From contig NZ_CP029190.1 in the NCBI RefSeq assembly GCF_008642295.1, positions 3,215,001-3,279,000 on the forward strand: a DNA stretch of 64,000 nt, read 5' to 3'. Below the pieces are notes generated by a model. It was not told the origin of the DNA. It saw only the letters and a list, made by a program, of their open reading frames with translations, and ran no database searches. The stretch's first letter is position 1. Each line of letters opens with the position of its first letter. Origin of the DNA: Streptomyces venezuelae. GTDB taxonomy: Bacteria; Actinomycetota; Actinomycetes; Streptomycetales; Streptomycetaceae. Shown piece after piece: positions 45,555 through 54,517 of the stretch. The translations under genes were made by a program, and so were the position numbers.

Positions 45555-46819
45555 CCGCCCTCTGGGCCTCCCTGCTCGCCCCGCACGACCAGGGGCGCGA
45601 CGACCTCTGCGCGGTGTCCGCGCACGGCGTCCGGGTGCGCTACGCCGACGGCACCGAACTGCTCTGCGGCTCCAGCGGCCTGTGGAACACCAACATCGGC
45701 TACGGCAACACGGCGATCGCCGAGGCCGCTGCCGAGGCGCTGCGCGAGGCCTCGTACCTGAGCACCTTCCGGTACGAGAACAGCTATGCCCGGCAGGCCG
45801 CCGAGGCACTGATCGAGGTCAGCGGCCCCCAGGACTACAAGCGGGTGCTGTTCTCGACCTCCGGCGGCGCCGCCAACGACCTGGTGATGAAGCTCGCCCG
45901 GCACTACCACGCACTGCGCGGCGACGACCGCCGCAAGGTGGTCGTCGGTCTGCGGGGCAGCTACCACGGCCTGACCTACGGCAGCTTCTCGCTGACCGGC
46001 GACAACCTGGGCCAGCAGCTGTACGGCGTGGACCAGCGGCTGGTCCGGCATGTCACGGCGAACGACCCCGCCGAGATCGGCGCACTGCTGACCCGGCAGG
46101 GCGGCCAGATCGCCGCCGTCGTGGTCGAGCCGGTGCTCGGCTCGGGCGCGGTCGCACTCACCGAGGAGTACGTGGCCGAACTGCTGCGGCTGCGCGAGGA
46201 GTACGGCTTCCTGCTGGTCGCCGACGAGGTGGCCACCGGCTTCGGCCGGACCGGCAGCTTCTTCGCCTCGCAGCGCTGGCCGGCCGCCCCCGACCTGGTG
46301 GTCAGCTCCAAGGGCCTCACCAACGGCACGTCCGCCGCGGCGGCCGTGATCGTCTCCCACCGGGTGGCGGACGCCTTCGACGAGGCCGGTGCACTGCTGT
46401 CGCACGGGGAGACCCAAGCCGGCACCCCGGTCACCTGCGCCACCATCCTCGCCACCCTGGCGGAGATGCGCCGGCTGGACGCCGTGGCCCTCGGGCAGCG
46501 GCTCTCGGAGCGGCTGGACACCGAGCTGGCCCGGCTGACCGCCGAGGACCCGTCGGTGTCCGGGACCACCGGTGCGGGCTGCTTCCGCTCGGTCCGGGTG
46601 ACCGACGGAACCGCCGCCGGCGCACCGCTGCCGCAGGCCGAGGTGCCCGCGCTGGTCGCTGCGATCCGTGCGGCGGGCGCCATCGTCCACCCCGGGATCC
46701 ACGGCATCCAGCTGATCCCCGCCCTGACCTACACCGAGGCCGAGCTGGCCGAACTGCTGGACTGCGTCCGGACCGGCCTGGCCGCGTTCCGGACCACCCG
46801 GGAGAAGGCCCTCGCATGA
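45551..46819 (+). CDS. Daptide class III aminotransferase (MpaD-like)
   Basis: The 422-residue PLP fold-type I enzyme of the omega-aminotransferase subgroup has FSTSGGAANDLVMKLARHYH (cofactor phosphate, about 99-118), LLVADEVATGFGRTGSFF (catalytic Asp, about 221-238) and LVVSSKGLTNGTSAAAA (Schiff-base Lys near 254). In daptides it aminates the methyl ketone left after oxidative decarboxylation of the C-terminal Thr. It overlaps the genes on both sides by 4 bases. Confidence 0.92.
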   Translation: MTALWASLLAPHDQGRDDLCAVSAHGVRVRYADGTELLCGSSGLWNTNIGYGNTAIAEAAAEALREASYLSTFRYENSYARQAAEALIEVSGPQDYKRVLFSTSGGAANDLVMKLARHYHALRGDDRRKVVVGLRGSYHGLTYGSFSLTGDNLGQQLYGVDQRLVRHVTANDPAEIGALLTRQGGQIAAVVVEPVLGSGAVALTEEYVAELLRLREEYGFLLVADEVATGFGRTGSFFASQRWPAAPDLVVSSKGLTNGTSAAAAVIVSHRVADAFDEAGALLSHGETQAGTPVTCATILATLAEMRRLDAVALGQRLSERLDTELARLTAEDPSVSGTTGAGCFRSVRVTDGTAAGAPLPQAEVPALVAAIRAAGAIVHPGIHGIQLIPALTYTEAELAELLDCVRTGLAAFRTTREKALA

Positions 46820-48021
46820 GCAACGGCTGGCACTGCCCGACGGTGATGATGTACGGCGGTGACGAGCTCGCCGCATGGCTCGGCACCCGTACGGAGCGAT
46901 CCGTCACCCTGCTGCTGGACGAGGGGATCGCCGGCGCGGCGATCGCCGCCTCGGTCCGCGGGCAGATCGAGCGTGCCGGCCGGACCGCACGGACCGTCGT
47001 GACCGGCGGCTCCGGCAACCTGACCACCGTCACCGGGCTCGCCCGGCAACTGGCGGACACCGAACTGGTGATCGCGGTCGGCGGCGGCTCGCTGCTCGAC
47101 CAGGCCAAGCTGGCGGCCCTGCTGGCCGCGGACCCCGGAGCCGAAGACCGGCTCAGGGTGCCGCAGCGGTGCGGGCTGATCCTGCTGCCGCCGGCGCAGC
47201 ACCGCGGGCCCCGGCTGGTCGCCGTGCCCACGACGCTGGGCACCGGGTCCGAACTCAGCGCGGTCGCCTGCCTGGCGTACCCGCAGGGCAAGCGACTCGT
47301 CATGGGCGGCTCGCTGCGGCCGGACGCCGCGGTGATCGACCCGGAGGCCACGGCCACCCTGCCGTACGCACTCCTGGCGGAGGGCCTGCTGGAGGTGCTG
47401 TTCCGGATCGCCGGACAGTACGCCGGCGACCACCGGGACCTGCCCACCGAGGACGCGCTGGCCGAGGCGCTGGCGGTCCGGGCGGTCCGGCTGGGCGCCG
47501 GACTCCGGTCCGCCGACGCCGGGCTGCGCGCCGAGATCGCCAAGATCAGCGGTCTCAGCCACGGAGGCTGGGTACTGCTGGGCCGGGCACCGTACGTCGG
47601 CAAGGGCTGGTACCTCGCCAACGAGCTGTCGACGGGACTGGGCCTGCGGAAGATGACCGCCGTGGCCGCGCTGCTGCCGCCGCTGTGGTCCGCGATCGCC
47701 GCGGGCGACACCCGGCTCGGCTCGGCCCGCCGGCTGGACCGGCTGTGGCGGCTGCTGCGGACGGCCGTGCCGGACGCGGAGCTGCCCGAGGACCCCGGTC
47801 CGGGCATCGCGGCCCTGATCGACTCCTGGGGAGTCGGGCGGGAGATCACCGCGGACCCCGCGGAGCTCACCGCGGTCGCCCGGAGCTCCGTACGGGCCTG
47901 GGGCGCGGGGCTTCCGATGCTCGACGGCCTGCGTGCCGGGGACATCGAGTCCCTGCTGCACCGGGCGGTCCCCACCAAGACTTCCGCTCGCGGAGAGCTC
48001 ACGCTCACCGCCTGCGGATGA
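46816..48021 (+). CDS. Daptide oxidative decarboxylase, alcohol-dehydrogenase-like (MpaC-like)
   Basis: This 401-residue protein belongs to the iron-ADH/dehydroquinate-synthase clan. It has the NAD-binding IAVGGGSLLDQAKL (about 90-103) and VPTTLGTGSELSAVA (about 137-151). The next segment reads VIDPEATATLPYALLAEGLL, in which the iron-ADH ligands of G-x-D-A-x-x-H are absent; a following Glu recalls the dehydroquinate-synthase arrangement. In daptides it oxidises the Thr side-chain alcohol of the C-terminal residue, with loss of CO2, to give a C-terminal aminoacetone. It is the last enzyme gene before the precursor genes. Confidence 0.87.
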   Translation: MSNGWHCPTVMMYGGDELAAWLGTRTERSVTLLLDEGIAGAAIAASVRGQIERAGRTARTVVTGGSGNLTTVTGLARQLADTELVIAVGGGSLLDQAKLAALLAADPGAEDRLRVPQRCGLILLPPAQHRGPRLVAVPTTLGTGSELSAVACLAYPQGKRLVMGGSLRPDAAVIDPEATATLPYALLAEGLLEVLFRIAGQYAGDHRDLPTEDALAEALAVRAVRLGAGLRSADAGLRAEIAKISGLSHGGWVLLGRAPYVGKGWYLANELSTGLGLRKMTAVAALLPPLWSAIAAGDTRLGSARRLDRLWRLLRTAVPDAELPEDPGPGIAALIDSWGVGREITADPAELTAVARSSVRAWGAGLPMLDGLRAGDIESLLHRAVPTKTSARGELTLTACG

Positions 48022-48061
48022 CCGAAACACACGTCAGAACAAGGAAAGGAGGTGCACACAC

Positions 48062-48232
48062 ATGAAGGAGAACCTGAACCAGGACTTCGACGCGGCGCTC
48101 GAGCTCGGCATGCAGGAGCTGGAGGCCATGGAGGCCCCGGGCTGGTGGTCTGTCGGCGCGTACATCAGCGGCGCCGGCGTCAGCGGTGCGGTCACGTACA
48201 GCATCGTCGCCACCGCCATCGCGACGACCTGA
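48062..48232 (+). CDS. Daptide-type precursor peptide 1
   Basis: The product has 56 residues, with GGAAAGGAGGTG before the ATG, the strongest ribosome site in the cluster. The leader (1-27) contains LELGMQELEAMEAPG, identical in both precursors. The core (28-56) is WWSVGAYISGAGV followed by a Ser/Ala/Val/Thr-rich stretch ending ATAIATT. There is a C-terminal Thr, as required for daptide C-terminal processing, and a hydrophobic, probably helical body. Four Ser and four Thr but no Cys occur in the core, so lanthionine, labionin or thiazole cannot form from this peptide. Tyr and Trp could be sugar acceptors. Confidence 0.93.
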   Translation: MKENLNQDFDAALELGMQELEAMEAPGWWSVGAYISGAGVSGAVTYSIVATAIATT

Positions 48233-48281
48233 TGACCGTCGTCCGACCGATCCCACGAACCGCATGAAGGAGGTGAACAGA

Positions 48282-48452
48282 ATGCAGAACATCTTCGAGA
48301 AGGACGCCATCGACTCCCTGGAGCTGGGCATGCAGGAGCTGGAGGCCATGGAGGCCCCCGGCATGTGGTCCAACTTCCAGGCCGGTGTGACCGTCTCGGT
48401 CGCCGCCTCCGCCATCTACGGCGGTGTGGCCTCCGCTGTCGCCGTCACCTGA
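48282..48452 (+). CDS. Daptide-type precursor peptide 2
   Basis: This is the second 56-residue precursor, 49 bases after the first and again behind a strong AAGGAGGTG. The leader shares the 15-residue block LELGMQELEAMEAPG at the same position (13-27) but differs before it (MQNIFEKDAIDS). The core starts MWSNFQAGVTVSVAAS and ends ASAVAVT. It has no Cys, one Trp, one Tyr and a C-terminal Thr. Two peptides of equal length and conserved leader suggest a two-component product or two variants, as in other daptide clusters. Confidence 0.93.
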   Translation: MQNIFEKDAIDSLELGMQELEAMEAPGMWSNFQAGVTVSVAASAIYGGVASAVAVT

Positions 48453-48473
48453 TCCCTCAGGTGACCGCCCGGT

Positions 48474-48516
48474 CCCGGGTCCCGGAAGGAAGCCTCATTT
48501 CCTTCCGGGGCCCGGG
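48474..48516 (+). terminator. Strong hairpin after precursor genes
   Basis: An 18-bp stem (CCCGGGTCCCGGAAGGAA paired with TTCCTTCCGGGGCCCGGG, one G-U pair) and a 7-base loop lie 22 bases after the second precursor stop. It would stop most transcripts, so precursors are made in excess over the downstream transporter, or stabilise the precursor mRNA 3' end. Confidence 0.88.
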
Positions 48517-48557
48517 GTCCCGCCGTTTGTACGTTGCCACGTTGCCACGGAGCACGC

Positions 48558-49331
48558 ATGAGTAACACCGCAGTAGCGAAATTCGAGGGTCTGACCAAGA
48601 CTTTCGGCGCATTCACCGCCGTCGACGACATCACCTTCGAGGTCCCCTCGGGTCGGGTCGTGGGTCTGCTCGGCCGCAACGGGGCCGGCAAGACCACCTC
48701 CCTGCGCATGCTGCTGGGCCTCACCGCGCCCACCTCCGGCAGCGCCACCGTCTTCGGCACCCCCTACGCCGAACTGCCCGACGCGGCCCACCGGATCGGC
48801 GTCACCATGGACGGCATCGGCGCCATGCCGGGCGTGTCCGGCCGACGCGATCTGAAGATCTGGGCCAGGATGCTCGGCCTCCCGGCCCGCCGGGTGGACG
48901 AGGTACTGGAGCGGGTCGGCCTCGCCGACCGCGCCGACAAGAAGCACAAGGGCTACTCCACCGGCATGAAGCAGCGGCACGCCCTGGCCTGCGCCCTGCT
49001 CGCCGACCCCGAACTGCTGGTGCTGGACGAACCCGCCAACGGCCTCGACCCGGACGGCATCCGCTGGCTCCGCACCTTCCTGCGGTCCCTCGCCGACGAG
49101 GGGCGCACCGTTCTGCTCTCCAGCCACCTGCTGGCCGAGGTGGAGCAGACCGTGGACGACGTCGTGATCGTGCAGCAGAGCCTGCGCTACTGCGGCACCC
49201 TCGACGAGCTCACCGAACAGGGCCGGTACAGCCTCGAGGACCGGTTCTTCGCCCTCGCCGGGGACACCGGAGGCACCGGAAACACCGGAGGCACCGGAAG
49301 CGAGCCCGCGAAGGAGGCCGCACATGCGTAA
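48558..49331 (+). CDS. ABC transporter ATP-binding protein (peptide export/immunity)
   Basis: The 257-residue ATPase of the CcmA/BcrA type has Walker A GRNGAGKTTSLR (about 41-52), signature YSTGMKQRHALA (about 134-145), Walker B LLVLDEPANGLDPDG and the H-loop SSHLLAEVEQT. A Gly/Thr repeat (GDTGGTGNTGGTG) precedes the C-terminal end. It overlaps the permease start by 8 bases. It probably exports or protects against the mature peptide; in daptide clusters an ABC pair of this kind is standard. Confidence 0.93.
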   Translation: MSNTAVAKFEGLTKTFGAFTAVDDITFEVPSGRVVGLLGRNGAGKTTSLRMLLGLTAPTSGSATVFGTPYAELPDAAHRIGVTMDGIGAMPGVSGRRDLKIWARMLGLPARRVDEVLERVGLADRADKKHKGYSTGMKQRHALACALLADPELLVLDEPANGLDPDGIRWLRTFLRSLADEGRTVLLSSHLLAEVEQTVDDVVIVQQSLRYCGTLDELTEQGRYSLEDRFFALAGDTGGTGNTGGTGSEPAKEAAHA

Positions 49332-50070
49332 CGTCATCGCCGCCGAGTGGTCCAAGGCCTGGACCGGCAAGGCCTGGTGGACCCTCGCCCTGATCGGCGT
49401 GTTCCTCGGTGTCCTGGCCGGCACCGGCTTCGTCGCCCAGGCCGACGCGGACATCGCCGCCGGCCGGGACACCGTCGAGGCGGCCACCGACCAGGTGGTC
49501 CGCTGCTGGTTCATGCTGATGCTGTTCTCCGCCCTGTTCGGCGCCGTGTCCGTCACCAAGGAGTACAACTCCGGTGCGATCGCCCGGACCGTGCTGCTCA
49601 GCGGCGGGCGCGGCCGGCTGCTGGCCGCCAAGCTGATCGCCGGCACCGGCATGGGCGCCCTGTACGCCGTACTCGCCACCGTCCTGGCCGCGGCCTCCCC
49701 GATGCTGTTCCTGGCCACCGCCACCGAGCACGAGCCGGTGTGGACGGGCGAGACCACCCTGACCCTGGTCGGCGTCTTCGCCGTCACCCTGCTCAGCGCC
49801 CCCTGGGGCGTCTTCCTCGGCTGGATCATCCGCAACCAGACCGCCGCCGTCGCCACCCTGCTGGGCCTGACCCTGTTCGTCGACGAGGCCCTGCTGCGGC
49901 TGCTGCCCGAGGCCGGCAAGTTCACCCTGACCATCGCGATGAGCTCGGTCTACCGGGACGGCAAGCCCGAACTGCTGTCGGTCCCACTGGCCCTGCTGGT
50001 CATCACCGGCTGGCTGGCCCTTTCCGGGTTCGCCGCCCGCAAGCTGTTCCTGTCCCGGGACGTCATATGA
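49324..50070 (+). CDS. ABC-2 type transporter permease
   Basis: The 248-residue membrane protein has about six helices (around 18-38, 62-82, 100-130, 138-160, 168-190 and 220-240). The N-terminal MRNVIAAEWSKAWTGKAWW and the loop SVTKEYNSGAIARTVL are typical of ABC-2 permeases paired with bacitracin-type ATPases. Its stop overlaps the ATG of the protease gene. It acts with the preceding ATPase. Confidence 0.92.
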   Translation: MRNVIAAEWSKAWTGKAWWTLALIGVFLGVLAGTGFVAQADADIAAGRDTVEAATDQVVRCWFMLMLFSALFGAVSVTKEYNSGAIARTVLLSGGRGRLLAAKLIAGTGMGALYAVLATVLAAASPMLFLATATEHEPVWTGETTLTLVGVFAVTLLSAPWGVFLGWIIRNQTAAVATLLGLTLFVDEALLRLLPEAGKFTLTIAMSSVYRDGKPELLSVPLALLVITGWLALSGFAARKLFLSRDVI

Positions 50071-51731
50071 GGTCCGGCGGCCGGTCGGGCGCGGGCGCCG
50101 TGCTGACCCCGGAGCGGGCCACCGAGCTGCTGGCCCGGCCGCAGCTGGCCTCCGACGTCACCCTCCACGAGCCGATCGCCGAGGACGCCCCATGGGTGGT
50201 GCAGCGCGGCTCCCAGCAGTACATCCGGGTCGGCGCGGACATGGTCCGGCTGCTCCAGGCGATCGACGGGGAACGCGGCCATCCGGCCCTGGCGGCCGAA
50301 CTGGGCTCGCCGTGGACCGAGGACACGGTCGGCAAGGCCGTCCAGAACCTGAACCGGATGCGGCTGCTGGAGGACGGCCTGCCGCACAAGCACAGCAGCA
50401 CCTGGTTCAAGTTCGTGCCGCCGCTGACCTTCCAGCTCACCCTGGTGAAACCGGACCGGATGCTCTCCCGGCTCGCGCCGCTGCTGCGGCTCTTCGCCAA
50501 CCGGGCGGGCGCCGCCCTCGCCGCGGTCCTCGCCCTGGGCGGTCTGCTGGCGCTCGCCGCCCAGGCGCCGGTGCTCAAGGAGAGCCTGGGCGCGCCGCTG
50601 CCGCTGGGCATCCTGCTCGGCGTCTCCGCCGCCTCCGCCCTGGCGACCGCACTGCACGAGATGGGGCACGGCGCGGTCCTCACCCATCACGGCGGACGGC
50701 CCAGCCGGATGGGCGTGATGCTCTTCTACCTGACTCCCGCGTTCTTCTGCGACGTCTCCGACGGCTGGCGGCTGCCCGAGCGCCGGCAGCGCGTCCAGGT
50801 GGCGCTGGCCGGCATCGTGACCCAGCTGGTCATCGCCGGTTCGGCCGGGCTCGCCTCGCTCGCCGCGGGCGAGGGCGGACTGCGCGACGGCATGCTCGTC
50901 TTCGCCGTCTCCACCTACATCACGAGCCTGCTGAACCTGCTGCCGTTCGTCAAACTCGACGGCTACATCGCGCTGATGACCCATCTGGACATCTCGCACC
51001 TGCGGGACCGGACCATGACCGACGCCCGCCGCTTCCTGGCCCGGCTCCTCTTCGGCGGCCGGTACCGGAGGGAACTGCCGGGGCTGTGGTGGTCCGTACC
51101 GTTCGGACTCGCCTGCATGCTCTTCCCGCTGTACCTGATCGGGCTGGCCGCCACCCTCTGGCTGGACCTGCTCCAGGGCATGGGGATCTTCGGCGCCACG
51201 CTGGTGCTCCTCGGTGTGGGCTACCTCGGCTACCGGGCCTGGCTCGGCGGCCGGAAGCTGGTGCGCGAGGCGCGCACGGGCGGTGCCGGGACCGGGCGGA
51301 TCTGCGCCACCGCGCTGCTGGCCGTGGCCGCCGCCGGTGCCGCGCTGACCATGGTCAGCGTGCCGTACACGGTGGCCGGCGGGTACGTCCTCAAGGACGG
51401 CAGGGCCTCGCTGGTGCTGTCCGATTCCGCCGACCTCGAGGCGGTCACCCCGGGCGCGGAGGTCACCCTGTACCGCCGCGGGATGGTCACCCGGACCGAG
51501 ACCGGGGCCGGGACCGTGGACCCGGGCCGGGCCGAGGAGCGCAATGTGCCGCTGTCCGCGTTCGTGCCCGTGCAGGAGGGCGATTCCCTGTCCGTGCCCG
51601 CCCGGGTGCTGCCGCTGTCGGTGACCGGCACGGCCCCGGCCGAGCCCATCGGCACCGCGCGCGTCGCGGCCGGCAGCCGCTCGCTCGGCACCTGGCTCTA
51701 CCTCTCGTACATCGCCCCCGCCACTCGCTGA
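50067..51731 (+). CDS. M50-family intramembrane metalloprotease (daptide MpaP-like)
   Basis: The 554-residue polytopic protein starts with a PqqD-like soluble part (about 12-105; LLQAIDGERGHPALAAELG). The membrane part has HExxH in TALHEMGHGAVL (about 193-204) and LLNLLPFVKLDGYI (about 290-303) with the third metal ligand Asp, then further helices and a C-terminal extracytoplasmic barrel with HlyD-like character (PGAEVTLYRRGMV). It probably removes the leader peptide at the membrane during export, the role proposed for the equivalent protein in daptide clusters. Confidence 0.88.
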   Translation: MRSGGRSGAGAVLTPERATELLARPQLASDVTLHEPIAEDAPWVVQRGSQQYIRVGADMVRLLQAIDGERGHPALAAELGSPWTEDTVGKAVQNLNRMRLLEDGLPHKHSSTWFKFVPPLTFQLTLVKPDRMLSRLAPLLRLFANRAGAALAAVLALGGLLALAAQAPVLKESLGAPLPLGILLGVSAASALATALHEMGHGAVLTHHGGRPSRMGVMLFYLTPAFFCDVSDGWRLPERRQRVQVALAGIVTQLVIAGSAGLASLAAGEGGLRDGMLVFAVSTYITSLLNLLPFVKLDGYIALMTHLDISHLRDRTMTDARRFLARLLFGGRYRRELPGLWWSVPFGLACMLFPLYLIGLAATLWLDLLQGMGIFGATLVLLGVGYLGYRAWLGGRKLVREARTGGAGTGRICATALLAVAAAGAALTMVSVPYTVAGGYVLKDGRASLVLSDSADLEAVTPGAEVTLYRRGMVTRTETGAGTVDPGRAEERNVPLSAFVPVQEGDSLSVPARVLPLSVTGTAPAEPIGTARVAAGSRSLGTWLYLSYIAPATR

Positions 51732-51780
51732 CCACCCCGCCACTCACTGGCCCTCACGGTGACAGGACTCGCACACCACC

Positions 51781-54402
51781 ATGGATATCCTCCGGCACCT
51801 GCACTTCTGCCCGCCCGGCACGCCGTTCTTCGATCTGCCGGCCCGGGTCGATCCGGCCGAGGACGCGTTTCCCCTGGCGCATGACGCACTGCCCGAGGGC
51901 TGGTCGCGTACGCCGGGCAGCGAGTGGGTGGTGATGGCCCCGCCGGGGGTGACGCTGCCCAAGCAGGGCTGGAAGATCCATGTGTCGGCGAACCTGGACA
52001 ATGCCGCGCACCTGCTCGACCTGGTGGCGAAGTACTGCGTCGCCGAGGGCGTGATGTTCAAGTTCATCCGCTCCGCGCGGCTGCTGCGCCAGCGCAACGG
52101 CAAGTACGGCGACCGCAGCGGCAGCGGCAAGTTCATCACCGTGTACCCGCTCGACGACGCGCATTTCGAGGAGGTGCTGCGGGAGCTCGACACCCTGGTG
52201 GGGGGCGAGCCCGGCCCGTACATCCTGAGCGATCTGCGCTACCGGCAGGGCCCGCTCTACGTCCGCTACGGCGGTTTCGTGCTCCAGGCGGTCCGCTCCG
52301 CCGAGACCGGTGAGCTCGTCTACTGCATCGAGAACCCGGACGGCGAACTGGTGCCGGACCGGCGGGGCCCGGGGTTCCGGCCGCCGGAGTGGGTGACGGT
52401 GCCCGACTGCCTGGCCGAGTCGGTGGCCGCGCGCGGGGCGGGCACCCTCCGGGACTTCCCGTTCCGGGTGACCTCCGCCGTGCACTTCTCCAACGGCGGC
52501 GGGGTGTACCGGGGTACGGACACCCGGGACGGCTCGGAGGTCCTGCTGCGGGAGGCCCGGCCGTACGCGGGTCTGGACGCGGACGGCCGGGACGCGGTCA
52601 CCCGGCACGAGCAGGAGCACTGGGCGCTGCGCCGGCTGGCCGGGGCACCGGCGATCCCGCGGCTGATCGACTACCGCAAGGGCCACGAGCACTACTTCCT
52701 CGTCCGGGAGTGGGTGGAGGGCGCCCCGCTGTCCAAGGAGCTGATGCGGCGCAACCCGCTGCTGAACGGCATCACCTCGGCCACTGCGGTCGCGGAGTAC
52801 ACCGCGTGGGCGCTGGACGTGCTCGCCCAGACCGAGCGCGGGCTGGCCGGGATGCACGAGCGGGGCGTGGTCTTCGGCGACCTGCACCCGGGCAACCTGC
52901 TGATCCGGCCGGACGGCGAGGTGGTGTTCATCGACTTCGAGACGGCCGGACCGCCGGAGGAGCAGACCGGCCAGACCATGGGCGCGGTGGGGTTCATCGC
53001 CCCGGCCGGGTACACCGGGTTCGCGGTGGACCGCTATGCGCTGGGCTGTCTGCGGCTGGCGGCGTTCGTGCCGCTGGTGGCGATGGTGTCGTGGTCCCCG
53101 GACAAGCCGGAGGAACTGCTCGAGCTGATCACGCGCTCGTACCCGGTGCCCGCCGATTTCGCCGCCGCGGTCCGCCGCGACCTCCAGGGCCTGTCGGAGG
53201 GCGCTGCCGTTGCGGCCGACTCCGGCACGGACTCCGGTTCGGGCTCGCTGTGGGCCGTGCCCGGGGCCGGGGCCGGGCCCGCGGAGCGTGCCGAGTGGCT
53301 GCGGGCGCTCGGGGACGGGGTGCTGGCCACCGTGCAGGAGGGCCGTGACGACCGGCTGTTCCCCGGTGACGCCGAGCAGTTCTTCACCCCGGAGGGCTGT
53401 CTCGGCTTCGCCCACGGAGCCGCCGGCGTGCTGTGGGCGCTCGGGGAGTCCGGGCTGCCGGTCCCGGAGGAGCACCTCGACTGGCTGGTCGAGCGGGTGC
53501 GGGCGGCGGCCGATCCGCAGCCCGGTTTCCAGGCCGGGCTGGGCGGCATCGCGTACGCCCTGGACCGGCTGGGCCGCACCGGCACCGCCCGCGAGCTGGT
53601 GGAGCGGATCGCCCGGGCGCCGCTGTCCGGACTCGACCACACCCTGCAGGACGGCCTGGCCGGAGTGGGCCTGACCCTGCTGCACTTCGGACTCCGGGAC
53701 GAAGCGGTCCGGATCGCGGAACGGCTCGACGGGCTGCCCGCCCCGGCCGGCCGCAGGCCGGCGCGCGGACCGGACAGCCGCCCGACCACCGGACTGCTGC
53801 GGGGCGGGACGGGCACCGCCCTGTTCCTGCTCCGGCTGTACGAGCACACGGGTGACGGCACCCTGCTGGACCGGGCGGCCGAGGCGCTGCGCACCGATCT
53901 GGCCGGTCTCGGCTGGCAGCCCGGGGAGCCGTTCGGGGAGTCCGCCACCGGCCGTATCCCGGTGATCGGCGAGGGCAGCGGCGGCACCGGCATGGTGCTG
54001 CACGATCTGCTGGCGCACCGGCCGGACGAGGAACTGGCCCAGGCCCGGGACGCGGTCCGGGCGGCCACCGCCATTCCCTTCCTGCCCCACTCCGGCCTGC
54101 TGAACGGCCGGGCCGGCGCCATCCTGGCCCGGATCCACCTGGATTCCGGGCCCGGGCCCGGGGCGGGGCCGGCGCCGGTGCCGTCAGACCGAGTGCCGTC
54201 AGACCGGGTGCCGGCCGATCCGGCGCTGGAGCGGCACCTGGCCGAGCTCGGGATCAATGCCGTGCCCTTCCGGGGCGGCACCGCCTTCCTCGGCCAGGAG
54301 TGCCTGCGGATCTCCGCCGACCTGGCGACCGGCTCGGCCGGAGTGCTGCTGGCCCTGACCGCCGCCCTGAGCGACCGCCGCGCCCGGCTGCCGTTCTTCT
54401 GA
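51781..54402 (+). CDS. Class III lanthionine synthetase (LanKC)
   Basis: The 873-residue protein has all three domains. Lyase (about 30-200): DRSGSGKFITVYP with the conserved Ser-x-Gly-Lys. Kinase (about 225-470): VFGDLHPGN (catalytic Asp near 365) and VVFIDFETA (metal Asp near 384). Cyclase (about 535-873): seven Gly-rich blades such as GFAHGAAGVLWAL, GLLRGGTGTALFLL and GLLNGRAGAILAR, without the zinc-ligand Cys/His of LanC, as usual for class III. It phosphorylates Ser/Thr and eliminates phosphate to Dha/Dhb. The cluster precursors lack Cys, so cyclisation with thiols is not possible on them. It starts 49 bases after the protease gene. Confidence 0.95.
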   Translation: MDILRHLHFCPPGTPFFDLPARVDPAEDAFPLAHDALPEGWSRTPGSEWVVMAPPGVTLPKQGWKIHVSANLDNAAHLLDLVAKYCVAEGVMFKFIRSARLLRQRNGKYGDRSGSGKFITVYPLDDAHFEEVLRELDTLVGGEPGPYILSDLRYRQGPLYVRYGGFVLQAVRSAETGELVYCIENPDGELVPDRRGPGFRPPEWVTVPDCLAESVAARGAGTLRDFPFRVTSAVHFSNGGGVYRGTDTRDGSEVLLREARPYAGLDADGRDAVTRHEQEHWALRRLAGAPAIPRLIDYRKGHEHYFLVREWVEGAPLSKELMRRNPLLNGITSATAVAEYTAWALDVLAQTERGLAGMHERGVVFGDLHPGNLLIRPDGEVVFIDFETAGPPEEQTGQTMGAVGFIAPAGYTGFAVDRYALGCLRLAAFVPLVAMVSWSPDKPEELLELITRSYPVPADFAAAVRRDLQGLSEGAAVAADSGTDSGSGSLWAVPGAGAGPAERAEWLRALGDGVLATVQEGRDDRLFPGDAEQFFTPEGCLGFAHGAAGVLWALGESGLPVPEEHLDWLVERVRAAADPQPGFQAGLGGIAYALDRLGRTGTARELVERIARAPLSGLDHTLQDGLAGVGLTLLHFGLRDEAVRIAERLDGLPAPAGRRPARGPDSRPTTGLLRGGTGTALFLLRLYEHTGDGTLLDRAAEALRTDLAGLGWQPGEPFGESATGRIPVIGEGSGGTGMVLHDLLAHRPDEELAQARDAVRAATAIPFLPHSGLLNGRAGAILARIHLDSGPGPGAGPAPVPSDRVPSDRVPADPALERHLAELGINAVPFRGGTAFLGQECLRISADLATGSAGVLLALTAALSDRRARLPFF

Positions 54403-54452
54403 GCCACCGCACGGCAGCGCCGGACCCGCACACACCGGACCCGCACAGACCG

Positions 54453-54491
54453 GACGAGCCCCGACGGAAGCCCCCGCCCGAGGGGCTCGTC
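54453..54491 (+). terminator. Hairpin between LanKC and YcaO genes
   Basis: GACGAGCCCC-N19-GGGGCTCGTC is a 10-bp perfect stem, followed by pyrimidine-rich CTCCCTTCTCC. It lies between the LanKC stop and the YcaO start and may attenuate read-through. Confidence 0.7.
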
Positions 54492-54517
54492 CTCCCTTCT
54501 CCAGGTTGGAACCGCTG

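Noticed and set aside
49347..51731. 794-codon plus-strand frame ending together with the protease gene
   Set aside because: Its downstream part is the protease frame, but the upstream extension through the permease gene is Arg/Pro/Gly-rich shadow; the protease start at 50067 with ATGA overlap is better.
51781..54402. LanKC as plain Ser/Thr kinase
   Set aside because: The lyase Ser-Gly-Lys motif and the Gly-rich cyclase blades are both present, so it is a lanthionine synthetase rather than a signalling kinase.
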